Source: a bacterium (GTDB taxonomy: Bacteria; Bacteroidota; Ignavibacteria; Kapaibacteriales; UBA961). Taken from it: a stretch of 13,989 nucleotides of DNA. Shown piece after piece: positions 6,738-13,989 of this stretch. Positions within the stretch are counted from its first letter, which is position 1; each line of letters begins with the position of its first letter. The DNA is taken from contig JALHLL010000072.1 of the NCBI GenBank assembly GCA_022844575.1, positions 1-13,989 of the forward strand, given 5' to 3'. The notes beneath the pieces were generated by a model. The model searched no databases, had not been told where the DNA came from, and saw nothing but the letters and a program-made list of their open reading frames with translations. Made by a program: the position numbers and the translations under genes.

Positions 6738-8771
6738 TTACTTTATCGGTGTCTCAACAGTAATGACAACGGTTCTATTATAAAAACGACCTTCGGGCAA
6801 AGTATTTGTAAAATATGTCTGCTCGCCTTTACCTTCCGTTAACTCCTGCTTGATGCCAATATATTTTCCAACTGTAGCGGCTCTTTCAGCCGATAGTTTT
6901 TTATTATATGTTCCGTCACCCAAATAATCAGTAAATCCTTCAATATGCACTGTTGATTCGTTTTCGATACGGTTTTTTACAAATTCCGAAATTCTTGCAT
7001 TACGATCAGATAGTTCAGATTTATCAAAATCAAAAAGAATAAGACGATATATTGCAATTTTTTTATCACCTATTTTGCTTTTATCGGCTAAAGTCTTTTT
7101 AGTGATAGTAATTCTCTTGTGAATATAAGGTAAGGCATCTTCGCTATTATTTTGTGTTACGATATTAATTACCTGTGCATTATGTATCCTCCGTTTATTA
7201 TCATACGGTTTATACACAACAGTATCGCTTTTCATACCTCCTTTATTCACATATGATGTACACGTTTTATCGGATATAGTTTCGCTTGTACAAAAGGAGA
7301 CTGAAAACGATTTCTTTTCCGTATTAGGTATTACGCAATACACCATAGGCGGCGAATATGTCTGTAGTGTATCATTAACAATTATCGGGGCTATAATTTC
7401 GGGATTGTCCGAAAAAATTTCCACTCTTCTATTTTCTTCATCAGAGGCATATTTATCTTTATCATTTGTACGTGACGGATTTTGCGGTAAGGTTCTGGCT
7501 TCAAGCATTATTCTCTTCGGGTCTATTTTCCAAGTCTCCGTAAGATATTTTTTTATCGTTTCGGCTCTTTTTTGGGCAAGACCTACATTATTCTTTTCTT
7601 CATAATTATCGGAGACACATCCCGTTAATGTTATCTTCGCATCAGGATAGACACTCAATCGTTTAGCAACAATATTCAATATTGAATAATAAGCATTCAA
7701 TATATCCGCCTTGGCAATTACACCCAATGAAAATTTATCAGTATCATTGTTATTCAACACTGTATAGCGTTTTGATAGCACCGAAGAACCTTCATCAAAA
7801 AATATATAGTTAAGCAAGGGCTTTAACTCTGTAGATAAAAATTCCTCATACAGTATCGTATCACAAGGAATATTTCTATTTTCTTTCGATAGTCCTGTAA
7901 TTATCAATGAAGGAATATTGTTTTCTTTATCTGCTTCCTTCGGCTTCTCATTTGGTTTTACATCAACTATCGGCTTCTCATCTGTTTTGGGTTTTGTCTC
8001 CGGCAATATGGAACTCTGAGAAGGTACTGCATATTTAAAAGAAAGTCCGGCTCTAAATGAATTTGCAATCCACGACATATCCTTAGCCAACCCTGTTAGT
8101 CCTATCGTAAAGAATACTTCAGGTGAAATCAAAAACGTTTTTGATGTATTTAAGGGAAATTCCATGCCTGCACCTAGTACAAAAGCAAGCTGAAATTTTT
8201 GTACTCCCTCCACATTGCCCGAAACTTCATTTCTGGTTTTCAACTTGTTTTCCACAAACACAAAACCCTCTTGTTTTATCTCCTCTTTTTGTTCATACTG
8301 TATATCGTTCACCATACTCGAACGTACACCACCATAAAAACGTAAACCGCCTATGGGATTAAATGCCGCAAGAGTTTCCAAACCGAAAGAATGAATAGTA
8401 GTATTAATGGAATGCTCTACGGGAGCTTGTTGAATAAGCCGATTAGTATTCAGATCGAATAAGGGTTTATTTTCCGTAGCAATTAAAAGTGCGCTCATAC
8501 CGGAATAGCCCGCTCTTAGCGATAATGAAAACTTATTGGACAATGGTAATTCATAGAGACCGCCGAGTGAAATAGCTGAGCCGTTTCCGCTTTCAAAATT
8601 CGGACAGCAATTTTCAACATTCGGTAATTGTTTAAAATCCGCCGAGTGAAAATTGAGTGTATAGTGTATATAACCGCCGAATCTATTTCTTTTATTATCA
8701 ATTATCTTTTGTGCGAGCAATGGGTATGGAATAACTATAAAAACAAAACAACAAACAATTTTTTTTAACAT
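6738..8771 (-). CDS. Outer-membrane beta-barrel protein with two C-terminal OmpA-like domains
   Basis: I prefer the ATG at 8771 (677 residues) because it begins a compact signal peptide, 'MLKK', a hydrophobic core, and 'PLLA|QK' at residue 20. A GTG at 8804 would add 11 residues and also keep a plausible signal. Residues about 22-248 have short alternating amphipathic strands, glycine-rich turns and repeated 'LG.GMEFPL'-like segments, as in outer-membrane barrels. A Lys/Pro-rich linker (about 250-285) follows. OmpA-like domain 1 is at about 320-457 ('NVGLAQKRAETIKKYL', then 'ENRRVEIF'). A middle segment (460-575) was not recognised. OmpA-like domain 2 is at about 576-675, with 'LFDFDKSELS', 'EGFTDYLGDG' and 'NKKLSAERAATVGKY'. 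In domain 2, D615 and R630 match the pair that binds diaminopimelate in known OmpA proteins; domain 1 keeps R402 but has an altered 'GCVSD' loop. It should anchor the outer membrane to peptidoglycan. It starts 36 nt (3 nt with the GTG) after the VWA/WD40 gene and is the last gene of that operon. Confidence 0.88.
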   Translation of the reverse strand: MLKKIVCCFVFIVIPYPLLAQKIIDNKRNRFGGYIHYTLNFHSADFKQLPNVENCCPNFESGNGSAISLGGLYELPLSNKFSLSLRAGYSGMSALLIATENKPLFDLNTNRLIQQAPVEHSINTTIHSFGLETLAAFNPIGGLRFYGGVRSSMVNDIQYEQKEEIKQEGFVFVENKLKTRNEVSGNVEGVQKFQLAFVLGAGMEFPLNTSKTFLISPEVFFTIGLTGLAKDMSWIANSFRAGLSFKYAVPSQSSILPETKPKTDEKPIVDVKPNEKPKEADKENNIPSLIITGLSKENRNIPCDTILYEEFLSTELKPLLNYIFFDEGSSVLSKRYTVLNNNDTDKFSLGVIAKADILNAYYSILNIVAKRLSVYPDAKITLTGCVSDNYEEKNNVGLAQKRAETIKKYLTETWKIDPKRIMLEARTLPQNPSRTNDKDKYASDEENRRVEIFSDNPEIIAPIIVNDTLQTYSPPMVYCVIPNTEKKSFSVSFCTSETISDKTCTSYVNKGGMKSDTVVYKPYDNKRRIHNAQVINIVTQNNSEDALPYIHKRITITKKTLADKSKIGDKKIAIYRLILFDFDKSELSDRNARISEFVKNRIENESTVHIEGFTDYLGDGTYNKKLSAERAATVGKYIGIKQELTEGKGEQTYFTNTLPEGRFYNRTVVITVETPIK

Positions 8772-8807
8772 TACCTTTTTTGTTAACAAGAATATTCTCT
8801 TCACACA

Positions 8808-11800
8808 TCACCATTTTATAAATTGTGTTTGAGTGCTTTCGCTACGCGTTGTTATTATAATTGTATATAAGCCCGACATTACATCCTGCAGTTCAAAGGG
8901 GATATCATATGTACCCGAACTCAAGTATCGGAAGTATTTTACTGCAATTTGTTTTCCAAGCGGATTTATGATGGATATATTTGCCTGCGTATCTTCAGCA
9001 AACGTTGCTAATACCATCAGTTCGTTCCCTGTTACAATATTCGGAGTAAGGGTAACTCCTGTTTTCGGTGCATTTGTAATAAGGCGTTTTTCACCACCGG
9101 CTTCGCATATATCTGTAAACACTACCGATATATTCTCCGGTTTTATTATAGTGGGGCATCCGTCTGTAAAATAAAGCGTATCAACATTTATATCCGTTCT
9201 ATCACTATTACCGAATAATGTAAGCATCGAAATGTTTACTAAGGTATCATTATTCAGAGCACGAGTACCTGAAAAACTCATTTTTCTAATACCATCTTCA
9301 ACAATTCCTCTCGGTTCTGTTCGCGGATATAAAAGACTTGCATTAAATGAAATTTGTGTAGTAAATTCTCTCGGCAATTCTTTTATATCGGCTCCTTGAG
9401 GGGCTTTAATAATAACAGGTACATTAATTCTTCGGCCTGTAAGAACGGACATTGTTTTCTGACCAAAACCTGTAATAATCGGTTTTGTGGAATCAGTTCC
9501 TACACAAATCCCTTCGCCCAAAAGTTTTATATACACATGGCTACGTACTGTAGGAACAATCTCTTCCCTTCTTCTGAACTCTATGCGTACTCGCGCACTT
9601 GTACGCCCTACATCTCTGGGCGCAAATCGCAGTCGTAATGTTTGTATTTCATTATATTGCAAAACAATTGTCGTATCACCACCAATAATGGAAAAATGAT
9701 TAATACCCGGCAAAGTAATACGCGAACTCGTAATCTCTGTCATAAACTTTGATGTATTGGTTAGGGCAGGTGTAACTAATGAATCCCTCCATAAACCGAC
9801 AGGAACTTTACCAAAATCTATCACTTTATCGAAATAACTCAATTCGATATCAACACCTATTCCTCGTATAGGTATTTCAAAAATCTTGCCATTAGCATAT
9901 AGTCGTAAAATCGCATTTTTCATTCCTTCGGTTTTCGGAGTAAAACGTAATTCAACGAATATACATGAAGGTAATGGTGGCGAAAATTGAGCAGGCACGC
10001 CGGATACAATCGCAAAATTTCCTTCCGTGTCATTTATGATTTTAACTGAATCTACCATAAAATTATTTTTCATATAATTTTTACAGCATAAGACACCTTG
10101 TATTACAGAATCGAGGCTTGTTAAAACAGGCAAAATACCCAAATCAATATCCTTTATCGGTTCAATTTGAGGGGAAACGATACTCCATACATGATCCGAG
10201 ACATCTTGTTGCAAAACAACATCGGCAACTTCCCAAATTAATGCTATATTATTCGCATAGGAAGCTATTATTCTGCTTCCATAGGCATCCCACCGTACCG
10301 AAAATGCACTCGCTATATTTCTTTCCAATAAACGCTCCACATCCATTGTTGTTGAATTAAGGACAGCTAATTGACCGGAATTAAATGCTACAGCTATAAA
10401 CTTTCCGTCAGGTGAATATTCTATATCATTAATATTCCCCAATGATAAATCAAATTTCGCACCATCGGGATAACGTAATATAATTCCGTTATTGGCAGCC
10501 GCCAAACGTAATTCGGGAAAATTAGGATGCTGAATATGTGCTACTTTATTATCTTCTGTTGAAAAAGGTGGGAATGTATTGTTTAGAAAAGAGCTTAGAC
10601 TAATAAATGTGGGATTTTTTGTTACCTTGTACTCTATTATTTTTGCAGTCCTATCATCACTTGCTGAAAGTAAATGTAATTCAATAACATTATTTAGTTC
10701 CGAATATTTTTTGATTGTTAATCTGTTTATAACATCCGTGTGTGATGAAGTACCCGAACCGAATACGGAGGGATTGTCAACTGACCATATGACAAGGTTC
10801 GAAAATGAACCCGATGCTATATAATAATTGCCATCAGGAGTAAAAGTACCTGTTACAATATCCTGAGCCAGTGGATGCAGAAGGTCTTTTTGTTTTGCAT
10901 AAGTAATACCATCGAATAAAGCCGCCCCCATATCACCGGCTGCGGCAATATAATTACCTTCGGGACTCCACGATACCGTTTTGCCTCTAGATGGTCGTCT
11001 TGTAAAATCGAGGGGTATAGCGTTCGTAATTTCATTACCCGATTCAGCATCCCAAATGCGTAGTGTTTCATCTTCGCTTACGGTTGCCGCTCGGGCTCCG
11101 TCAGGGCTAAAACAAGCTTCATGCACTGTACCGGTATGTCCGCTAAGGAAAATAATGCTATCCGTTTTTTTCAATGCTAATAATCGTGCTCGTAATAGAC
11201 AATTATTGCTCGGTGTTTCCGGTACTTTCCACAAATAGTTAAAGCCCATTACTTTGTCAATAATCGGCAACCATGTATTTCCATTATCCGTAGAATAATC
11301 AAGTCGCACAGTGTCGGTGGGTAAAATACCGCTCCATTCGAGAGTAGTTGTGTCTCCCGCAACAAATAATTCCCCTCCATTCGGTTTATGTACTGTTAAC
11401 TTTAATTCTTTTTTTCTTTTACCCGGGTAGCCGCCTGCTGCATAAAGTGTAGAATTTACACATATATTTCCGAGTATTTTTATCTTTGCAAATGTCAGCA
11501 TCGAATCACTCGGTGTAAAACGCACATCAAATGATTTCGTTTCTCCTCTGTTTAATATCCATGGGAAATTGGTAATAGGAATAATAGCAAACTCGGGATT
11601 ATTACTGACAATATTATCAATAACAACATTATTTGATGTTGCCGTAATATCAACTTTTTTTGCATCCGAATTTCCCGGAGCAATATCTGTGAAACGGACG
11701 GAAAATGTAGAAGGCGAGACTCCGGGTAAATCTTGTACAGATAAAAAGTATGAAGCAGAATCAGAAATTCCATATTTAACCGCATTTATAATTGCGGATC

Positions 11801-12641
11801 TTTTCGCCGTACACGATACATCCGTTTCCCACTCTATTTCGCATGGTGCGCCATCTATTGCTTTCCGTAAAATAATATCGTACACATCTACTATTTCCTC
11901 AGGAGTTTTAACATTTTCAAACCACAATCCGCTCGTTTGTGCAGCTATATTTTTTAATGCTTCGGGTATAGGCAATCGAATACCGACACAAAAGATAGTA
12001 GTATTTTTTTGATTTGCCTGCGAAATAATAGCAGCTTCATTTGCAGTTCCCAAACCATCCGTTAGAAATATGAGAACTCTTTTATATTTTGCCCTGTCCA
12101 TTACCAATAAACCAGCTCCGGAACCATCAATAAATCCTGCATTATAATTTGTAGTCCCCACCGGAGTAAGTGCCTCAATTGCACTATTCAATTTTGATTT
12201 ATGTGTTGTAAAGTCCTGATTGATATAGGAATCTCCGTCAAAACTTGTTATGGCGCATTCGGAACCGTCATTCGGTAAAGCTTTTACCCACCATTTTCCC
12301 GCCTGTTTAGCCAAATCCATATTAGTTTCGGGTGCTCCACCCAACATTGAACCTGAAATATCCATTACCAAAACCGATGATATAATACTTGGTGTTTGGT
12401 CGGTCGGGCATGTTACTCGTATTATATTTCTGCTTACTCCATTTTCTTTTACCGTAAAATCCGATGGCGACAATGTAGATATTTGTTTATTTTGTACATC
12501 CCTTGCCGAAAAATTGGCAATAACAGACGGAAAAGCAGAAACTCTTACACCATACACGGTTAATGATTGCGAAAAAGCACTTACCGTACCTATAATAGAA
12601 CACAATTGTATGGCAAAGATGTATAGTAAGTGGCGTTTCAT
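8808..12641 (-). CDS. Secreted VWA / ASH / WD40-propeller / cohesin-like surface protein with T9SS sorting domain
   Basis: The ATG at 12641 gives 1277 residues and begins a signal peptide, with likely cleavage near residue 22-24 ('TVSAFSQS'). Domains in order: a short beta region with 'LSPSDFTVKENG' (58-68), as before VWFA-related domains; a VWA domain (about 86-262) with a MIDAS 'DISGS' (94-98), Thr near 'VGTTNYNAGF' (161-170) and 'IFLTDGLGT' (191-199); a first ASH-type sandwich (about 300-405); an Ig-like 'PNGGE...STDNGNTW' domain (420-490); a WD40 propeller (about 497-810) whose first blade is textbook, 'LSGHTGTVHEACFSPDG' and 'LRIWD', with about seven blades in all; two ASH domains (825-930, 931-1045); a cohesin-like domain (1052-1180) with cysteines at 1162 and 1179; and a sorting domain (1190-1277) with 'LTPNIVTG', 'IINPLGKQI' and 'SGLYTIII'. 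VWA domains bind protein ligands through a metal ion, and WD40 propellers are protein docking platforms. Expected location is the cell surface. The function is unknown, but a binding hub is likely. No Shine-Dalgarno is visible, which is common in Bacteroidota. Confidence 0.92.
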   Translation of the reverse strand: MKRHLLYIFAIQLCSIIGTVSAFSQSLTVYGVRVSAFPSVIANFSARDVQNKQISTLSPSDFTVKENGVSRNIIRVTCPTDQTPSIISSVLVMDISGSMLGGAPETNMDLAKQAGKWWVKALPNDGSECAITSFDGDSYINQDFTTHKSKLNSAIEALTPVGTTNYNAGFIDGSGAGLLVMDRAKYKRVLIFLTDGLGTANEAAIISQANQKNTTIFCVGIRLPIPEALKNIAAQTSGLWFENVKTPEEIVDVYDIILRKAIDGAPCEIEWETDVSCTAKRSAIINAVKYGISDSASYFLSVQDLPGVSPSTFSVRFTDIAPGNSDAKKVDITATSNNVVIDNIVSNNPEFAIIPITNFPWILNRGETKSFDVRFTPSDSMLTFAKIKILGNICVNSTLYAAGGYPGKRKKELKLTVHKPNGGELFVAGDTTTLEWSGILPTDTVRLDYSTDNGNTWLPIIDKVMGFNYLWKVPETPSNNCLLRARLLALKKTDSIIFLSGHTGTVHEACFSPDGARAATVSEDETLRIWDAESGNEITNAIPLDFTRRPSRGKTVSWSPEGNYIAAAGDMGAALFDGITYAKQKDLLHPLAQDIVTGTFTPDGNYYIASGSFSNLVIWSVDNPSVFGSGTSSHTDVINRLTIKKYSELNNVIELHLLSASDDRTAKIIEYKVTKNPTFISLSSFLNNTFPPFSTEDNKVAHIQHPNFPELRLAAANNGIILRYPDGAKFDLSLGNINDIEYSPDGKFIAVAFNSGQLAVLNSTTMDVERLLERNIASAFSVRWDAYGSRIIASYANNIALIWEVADVVLQQDVSDHVWSIVSPQIEPIKDIDLGILPVLTSLDSVIQGVLCCKNYMKNNFMVDSVKIINDTEGNFAIVSGVPAQFSPPLPSCIFVELRFTPKTEGMKNAILRLYANGKIFEIPIRGIGVDIELSYFDKVIDFGKVPVGLWRDSLVTPALTNTSKFMTEITSSRITLPGINHFSIIGGDTTIVLQYNEIQTLRLRFAPRDVGRTSARVRIEFRRREEIVPTVRSHVYIKLLGEGICVGTDSTKPIITGFGQKTMSVLTGRRINVPVIIKAPQGADIKELPREFTTQISFNASLLYPRTEPRGIVEDGIRKMSFSGTRALNNDTLVNISMLTLFGNSDRTDINVDTLYFTDGCPTIIKPENISVVFTDICEAGGEKRLITNAPKTGVTLTPNIVTGNELMVLATFAEDTQANISIINPLGKQIAVKYFRYLSSGTYDIPFELQDVMSGLYTIIITTRSESTQTQFIKW

Positions 12642-12665
12642 AACTGTAATGGATTAGTGAATGGC

Positions 12666-13989
12666 TTATCGAGAAATAAAAAACACAGTACTGAACGAGT
12701 TTACTCCGTGGTCAATTCGCAGCGAGTAGAGACCGGTTGATAATGACGATGTATGTAATCTTATACGATTTGTACCTAATTCGGGTAATAATGTTTCGGT
12801 GTTTATAGCTCTTCCTAAAGCATCGTGAACGATGATATTTTGTTTGGAATTAATAAATTCATTGTATAGTATTTCAACATAATCACGTGCAGGGTTAGGA
12901 AATACATTCACAATTTGATTCGTAGCCGTATTTGCTTCTTCATTTTCTATCGATGTTGTGTTTTTAGGTAACCAAGCTGCAATATTTACGGAAGGTGTTA
13001 TCCCCGCTCTATCGAAGGCACCGGAAAGGAATAGGGTATCTTGTAAAAAAGCAAATGAATTAACATAGCCCGCATTATGTATGTTACGCACCCCGCTACC
13101 CAATGTAGTCCATTTTTTATTATTTATCTCCCACACAGCAATATTTTTTGCTTCAAAATTACCCGCCACATTAAAACTGCCACCTACGTACAATTTATCG
13201 CCGGATACTTTTAACGCATAAACTGATGCTGAGGAATATTGATTACTAACGCCGCCATCCAAATCATTCCATTGCATACCGTCCCAATGGGCTATGTCCC
13301 GTATATACTTTCCATTGAGTGTTTTTATCCATCCGCCTATATAAACATTATTTCCGGTACATTCTATATCGCGTATCGTGCAGAGGACATCGGTGGTATC
13401 TCTTACACCTAATGAACTCCACGAATTACCATCCCAAATTGCTAAACTATTCACAGCTTTTCCACCCGCCTCAGTGAAATAACCACCTGCAATAATTTTT
13501 CCGTCCGGCATTTTTTTAATGGTAAGTACTTGAGTAGGTGCTTGAGCATTTAAATATAGACCACTCCCAAGGGCATGCCATTGCGTACCATCCCATCGGG
13601 CAATATTATTTACCGTTTTACCGCCAACTGTCTGAAAAGTACCGCCTATATATACATTATTTCCATCAACCAAAATACAATCCACAGCCAAAGTGGAATT
13701 GCCGAAGGACGGTGTATATGCCCCGTTAATACCTCCCCCAAATTCAGTAATCACTGAATTTTTGTACATTCCTATACCGGAAGCTGCTGTACCTCCGATT
13801 CCTGCAAAATCGCCTCCGATAAGAAAACCGTTATCATAACTTGCAAGGGTGGAGATATATCCGGCTACTGAGAATGTAGAATTTATCTTTCTATTGGAAA
13901 TTCCGTTCTGAATGCCTGACCCTACAGGAATCCATGTTTTACCGTTCCATTCGGCTAATGAGTTAACTTTATTTTCGCCGGCATATATA
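12666..13989 (-). CDS. Beta-propeller-type repeat protein with T9SS sorting domain (5' end outside window)
   Basis: The frame stays open from the ATG at 13769 up to the window edge, and the repeats continue through it, so the gene is truncated at its 5' end; 440 residues are visible. They are built of about six repeats of 50-60 residues with the pattern 'YIGG.F...GGK.VN.IA.WDG..W..LGSG'. Clear copies include 'IARWDGTQWHALGSG', 'LAIWDGNSWSSLG', 'IAHWDGMQWNDLDGG' and, at the edge, 'LAEWNGKTWIPVGSG'. One copy is degenerate ('GMYKNSVITEFGGGIN'). Such repeats form beta-propellers. The last 80 residues (12669-12908) are a canonical type A T9SS sorting domain: 'NVFPNPARDYVEI', 'IIVHDALGR', 'LSTGLYSLRI'. 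The protein should be exported by Sec and T9SS and act at the surface or outside. It ends 24 nt before the VWA/WD40 gene and is probably in the same operon. The ligand or substrate is unknown. Confidence 0.88.
   Translation of the reverse strand, partial: IYAGENKVNSLAEWNGKTWIPVGSGIQNGISNRKINSTFSVAGYISTLASYDNGFLIGGDFAGIGGTAASGIGMYKNSVITEFGGGINGAYTPSFGNSTLAVDCILVDGNNVYIGGTFQTVGGKTVNNIARWDGTQWHALGSGLYLNAQAPTQVLTIKKMPDGKIIAGGYFTEAGGKAVNSLAIWDGNSWSSLGVRDTTDVLCTIRDIECTGNNVYIGGWIKTLNGKYIRDIAHWDGMQWNDLDGGVSNQYSSASVYALKVSGDKLYVGGSFNVAGNFEAKNIAVWEINNKKWTTLGSGVRNIHNAGYVNSFAFLQDTLFLSGAFDRAGITPSVNIAAWLPKNTTSIENEEANTATNQIVNVFPNPARDYVEILYNEFINSKQNIIVHDALGRAINTETLLPELGTNRIRLHTSSLSTGLYSLRIDHGVNSFSTVFFISR

Noticed and set aside
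8833..9174. A 113-codon open frame on the plus strand
   Set aside because: Antisense to the sorting and cohesin-like end of the 1277-residue protein; no domain and no independent support.
11569..12012. A 147-codon open frame on the plus strand
   Set aside because: Antisense to the VWA/ASH part of the 1277-residue protein; the protein sequence shows no family features.
8808..12641. VWA domain as part of a defence or MoxR-VWA/tellurite (TerY-like) system
   Set aside because: The signal peptide, ASH domains and sorting tail place the protein outside the cell, and no AAA+ ATPase, nuclease or other defence gene is nearby.
12250..12657. A 135-codon open frame on the plus strand opposite the VWA gene
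   Set aside because: It lies wholly antisense to the strongly supported VWA/WD40 coding region, has no recognisable domain and no ribosome binding site; it is a shadow frame.
12666..13989. Tandem protein repeats read as a DNA repeat array or CRISPR
   Set aside because: The repetition is at protein level with diverged codons; there are no short identical direct repeats with regular unique spacers.

Overview
The window looks like chromosomal DNA from a Gram-negative bacterium of the Bacteroidota/Chlorobiota (FCB) group. It is AT-rich. Four of the six proteins end in what look like type IX secretion (T9SS) sorting domains, and a fifth is an outer-membrane barrel joined to OmpA domains. ASH/choice-of-anchor-D repeats, a secreted VWA protein and an IgGFc-binding-like protein together remind me of the Kapaibacteria/Ignavibacteria side of the group. 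That placement is inference from gene content; there is no rRNA or marker gene here.

Layout. Plus strand, 1-4854: the 3' end of one secreted protein (1-441), then a 1422-residue secreted protein (586-4854) with an IgGFc-binding-type N-terminal region, about five ASH-type beta-sandwiches, a cohesin-like domain and a C-terminal sorting domain. A very strong hairpin at 4871-4914 closes this side. It has T-runs on both flanks, so it can also end transcription arriving from the right.

Minus strand, 13989 down to 4935: a 5'-truncated beta-propeller-type repeat protein with a sorting domain (12666-13989). Next, 24 nt downstream, is a 1277-residue protein (8808-12641) combining VWA, ASH, Ig-like, WD40 propeller, two more ASH, cohesin-like and sorting domains. 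Close behind is a barrel protein with two OmpA domains (6738-8771). These three read as one operon whose promoter lies beyond the right edge. A hairpin with a T-run at 6648-6680 can end it. After a repeat-bearing intergenic region comes pccB (4935-6479), the carboxyltransferase subunit of a propionyl-CoA-type carboxylase. It is the only core-metabolism gene here and probably has its own promoter.

How the genes may work together. The T9SS proteins should cross the inner membrane by Sec, cross the outer membrane by T9SS and end up on the surface or outside. The OmpA protein would sit in the outer membrane and hold peptidoglycan. Their tight spacing suggests that the VWA/WD40 protein, the propeller protein and the OmpA barrel form or decorate one envelope assembly. 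No T9SS machinery gene is present in the window, and the function of the assembly is unknown. pccB is probably unrelated. No tRNA, rRNA, CRISPR array, insertion sequence or phage gene was seen. No gene-free stretch exceeds 300 bases.
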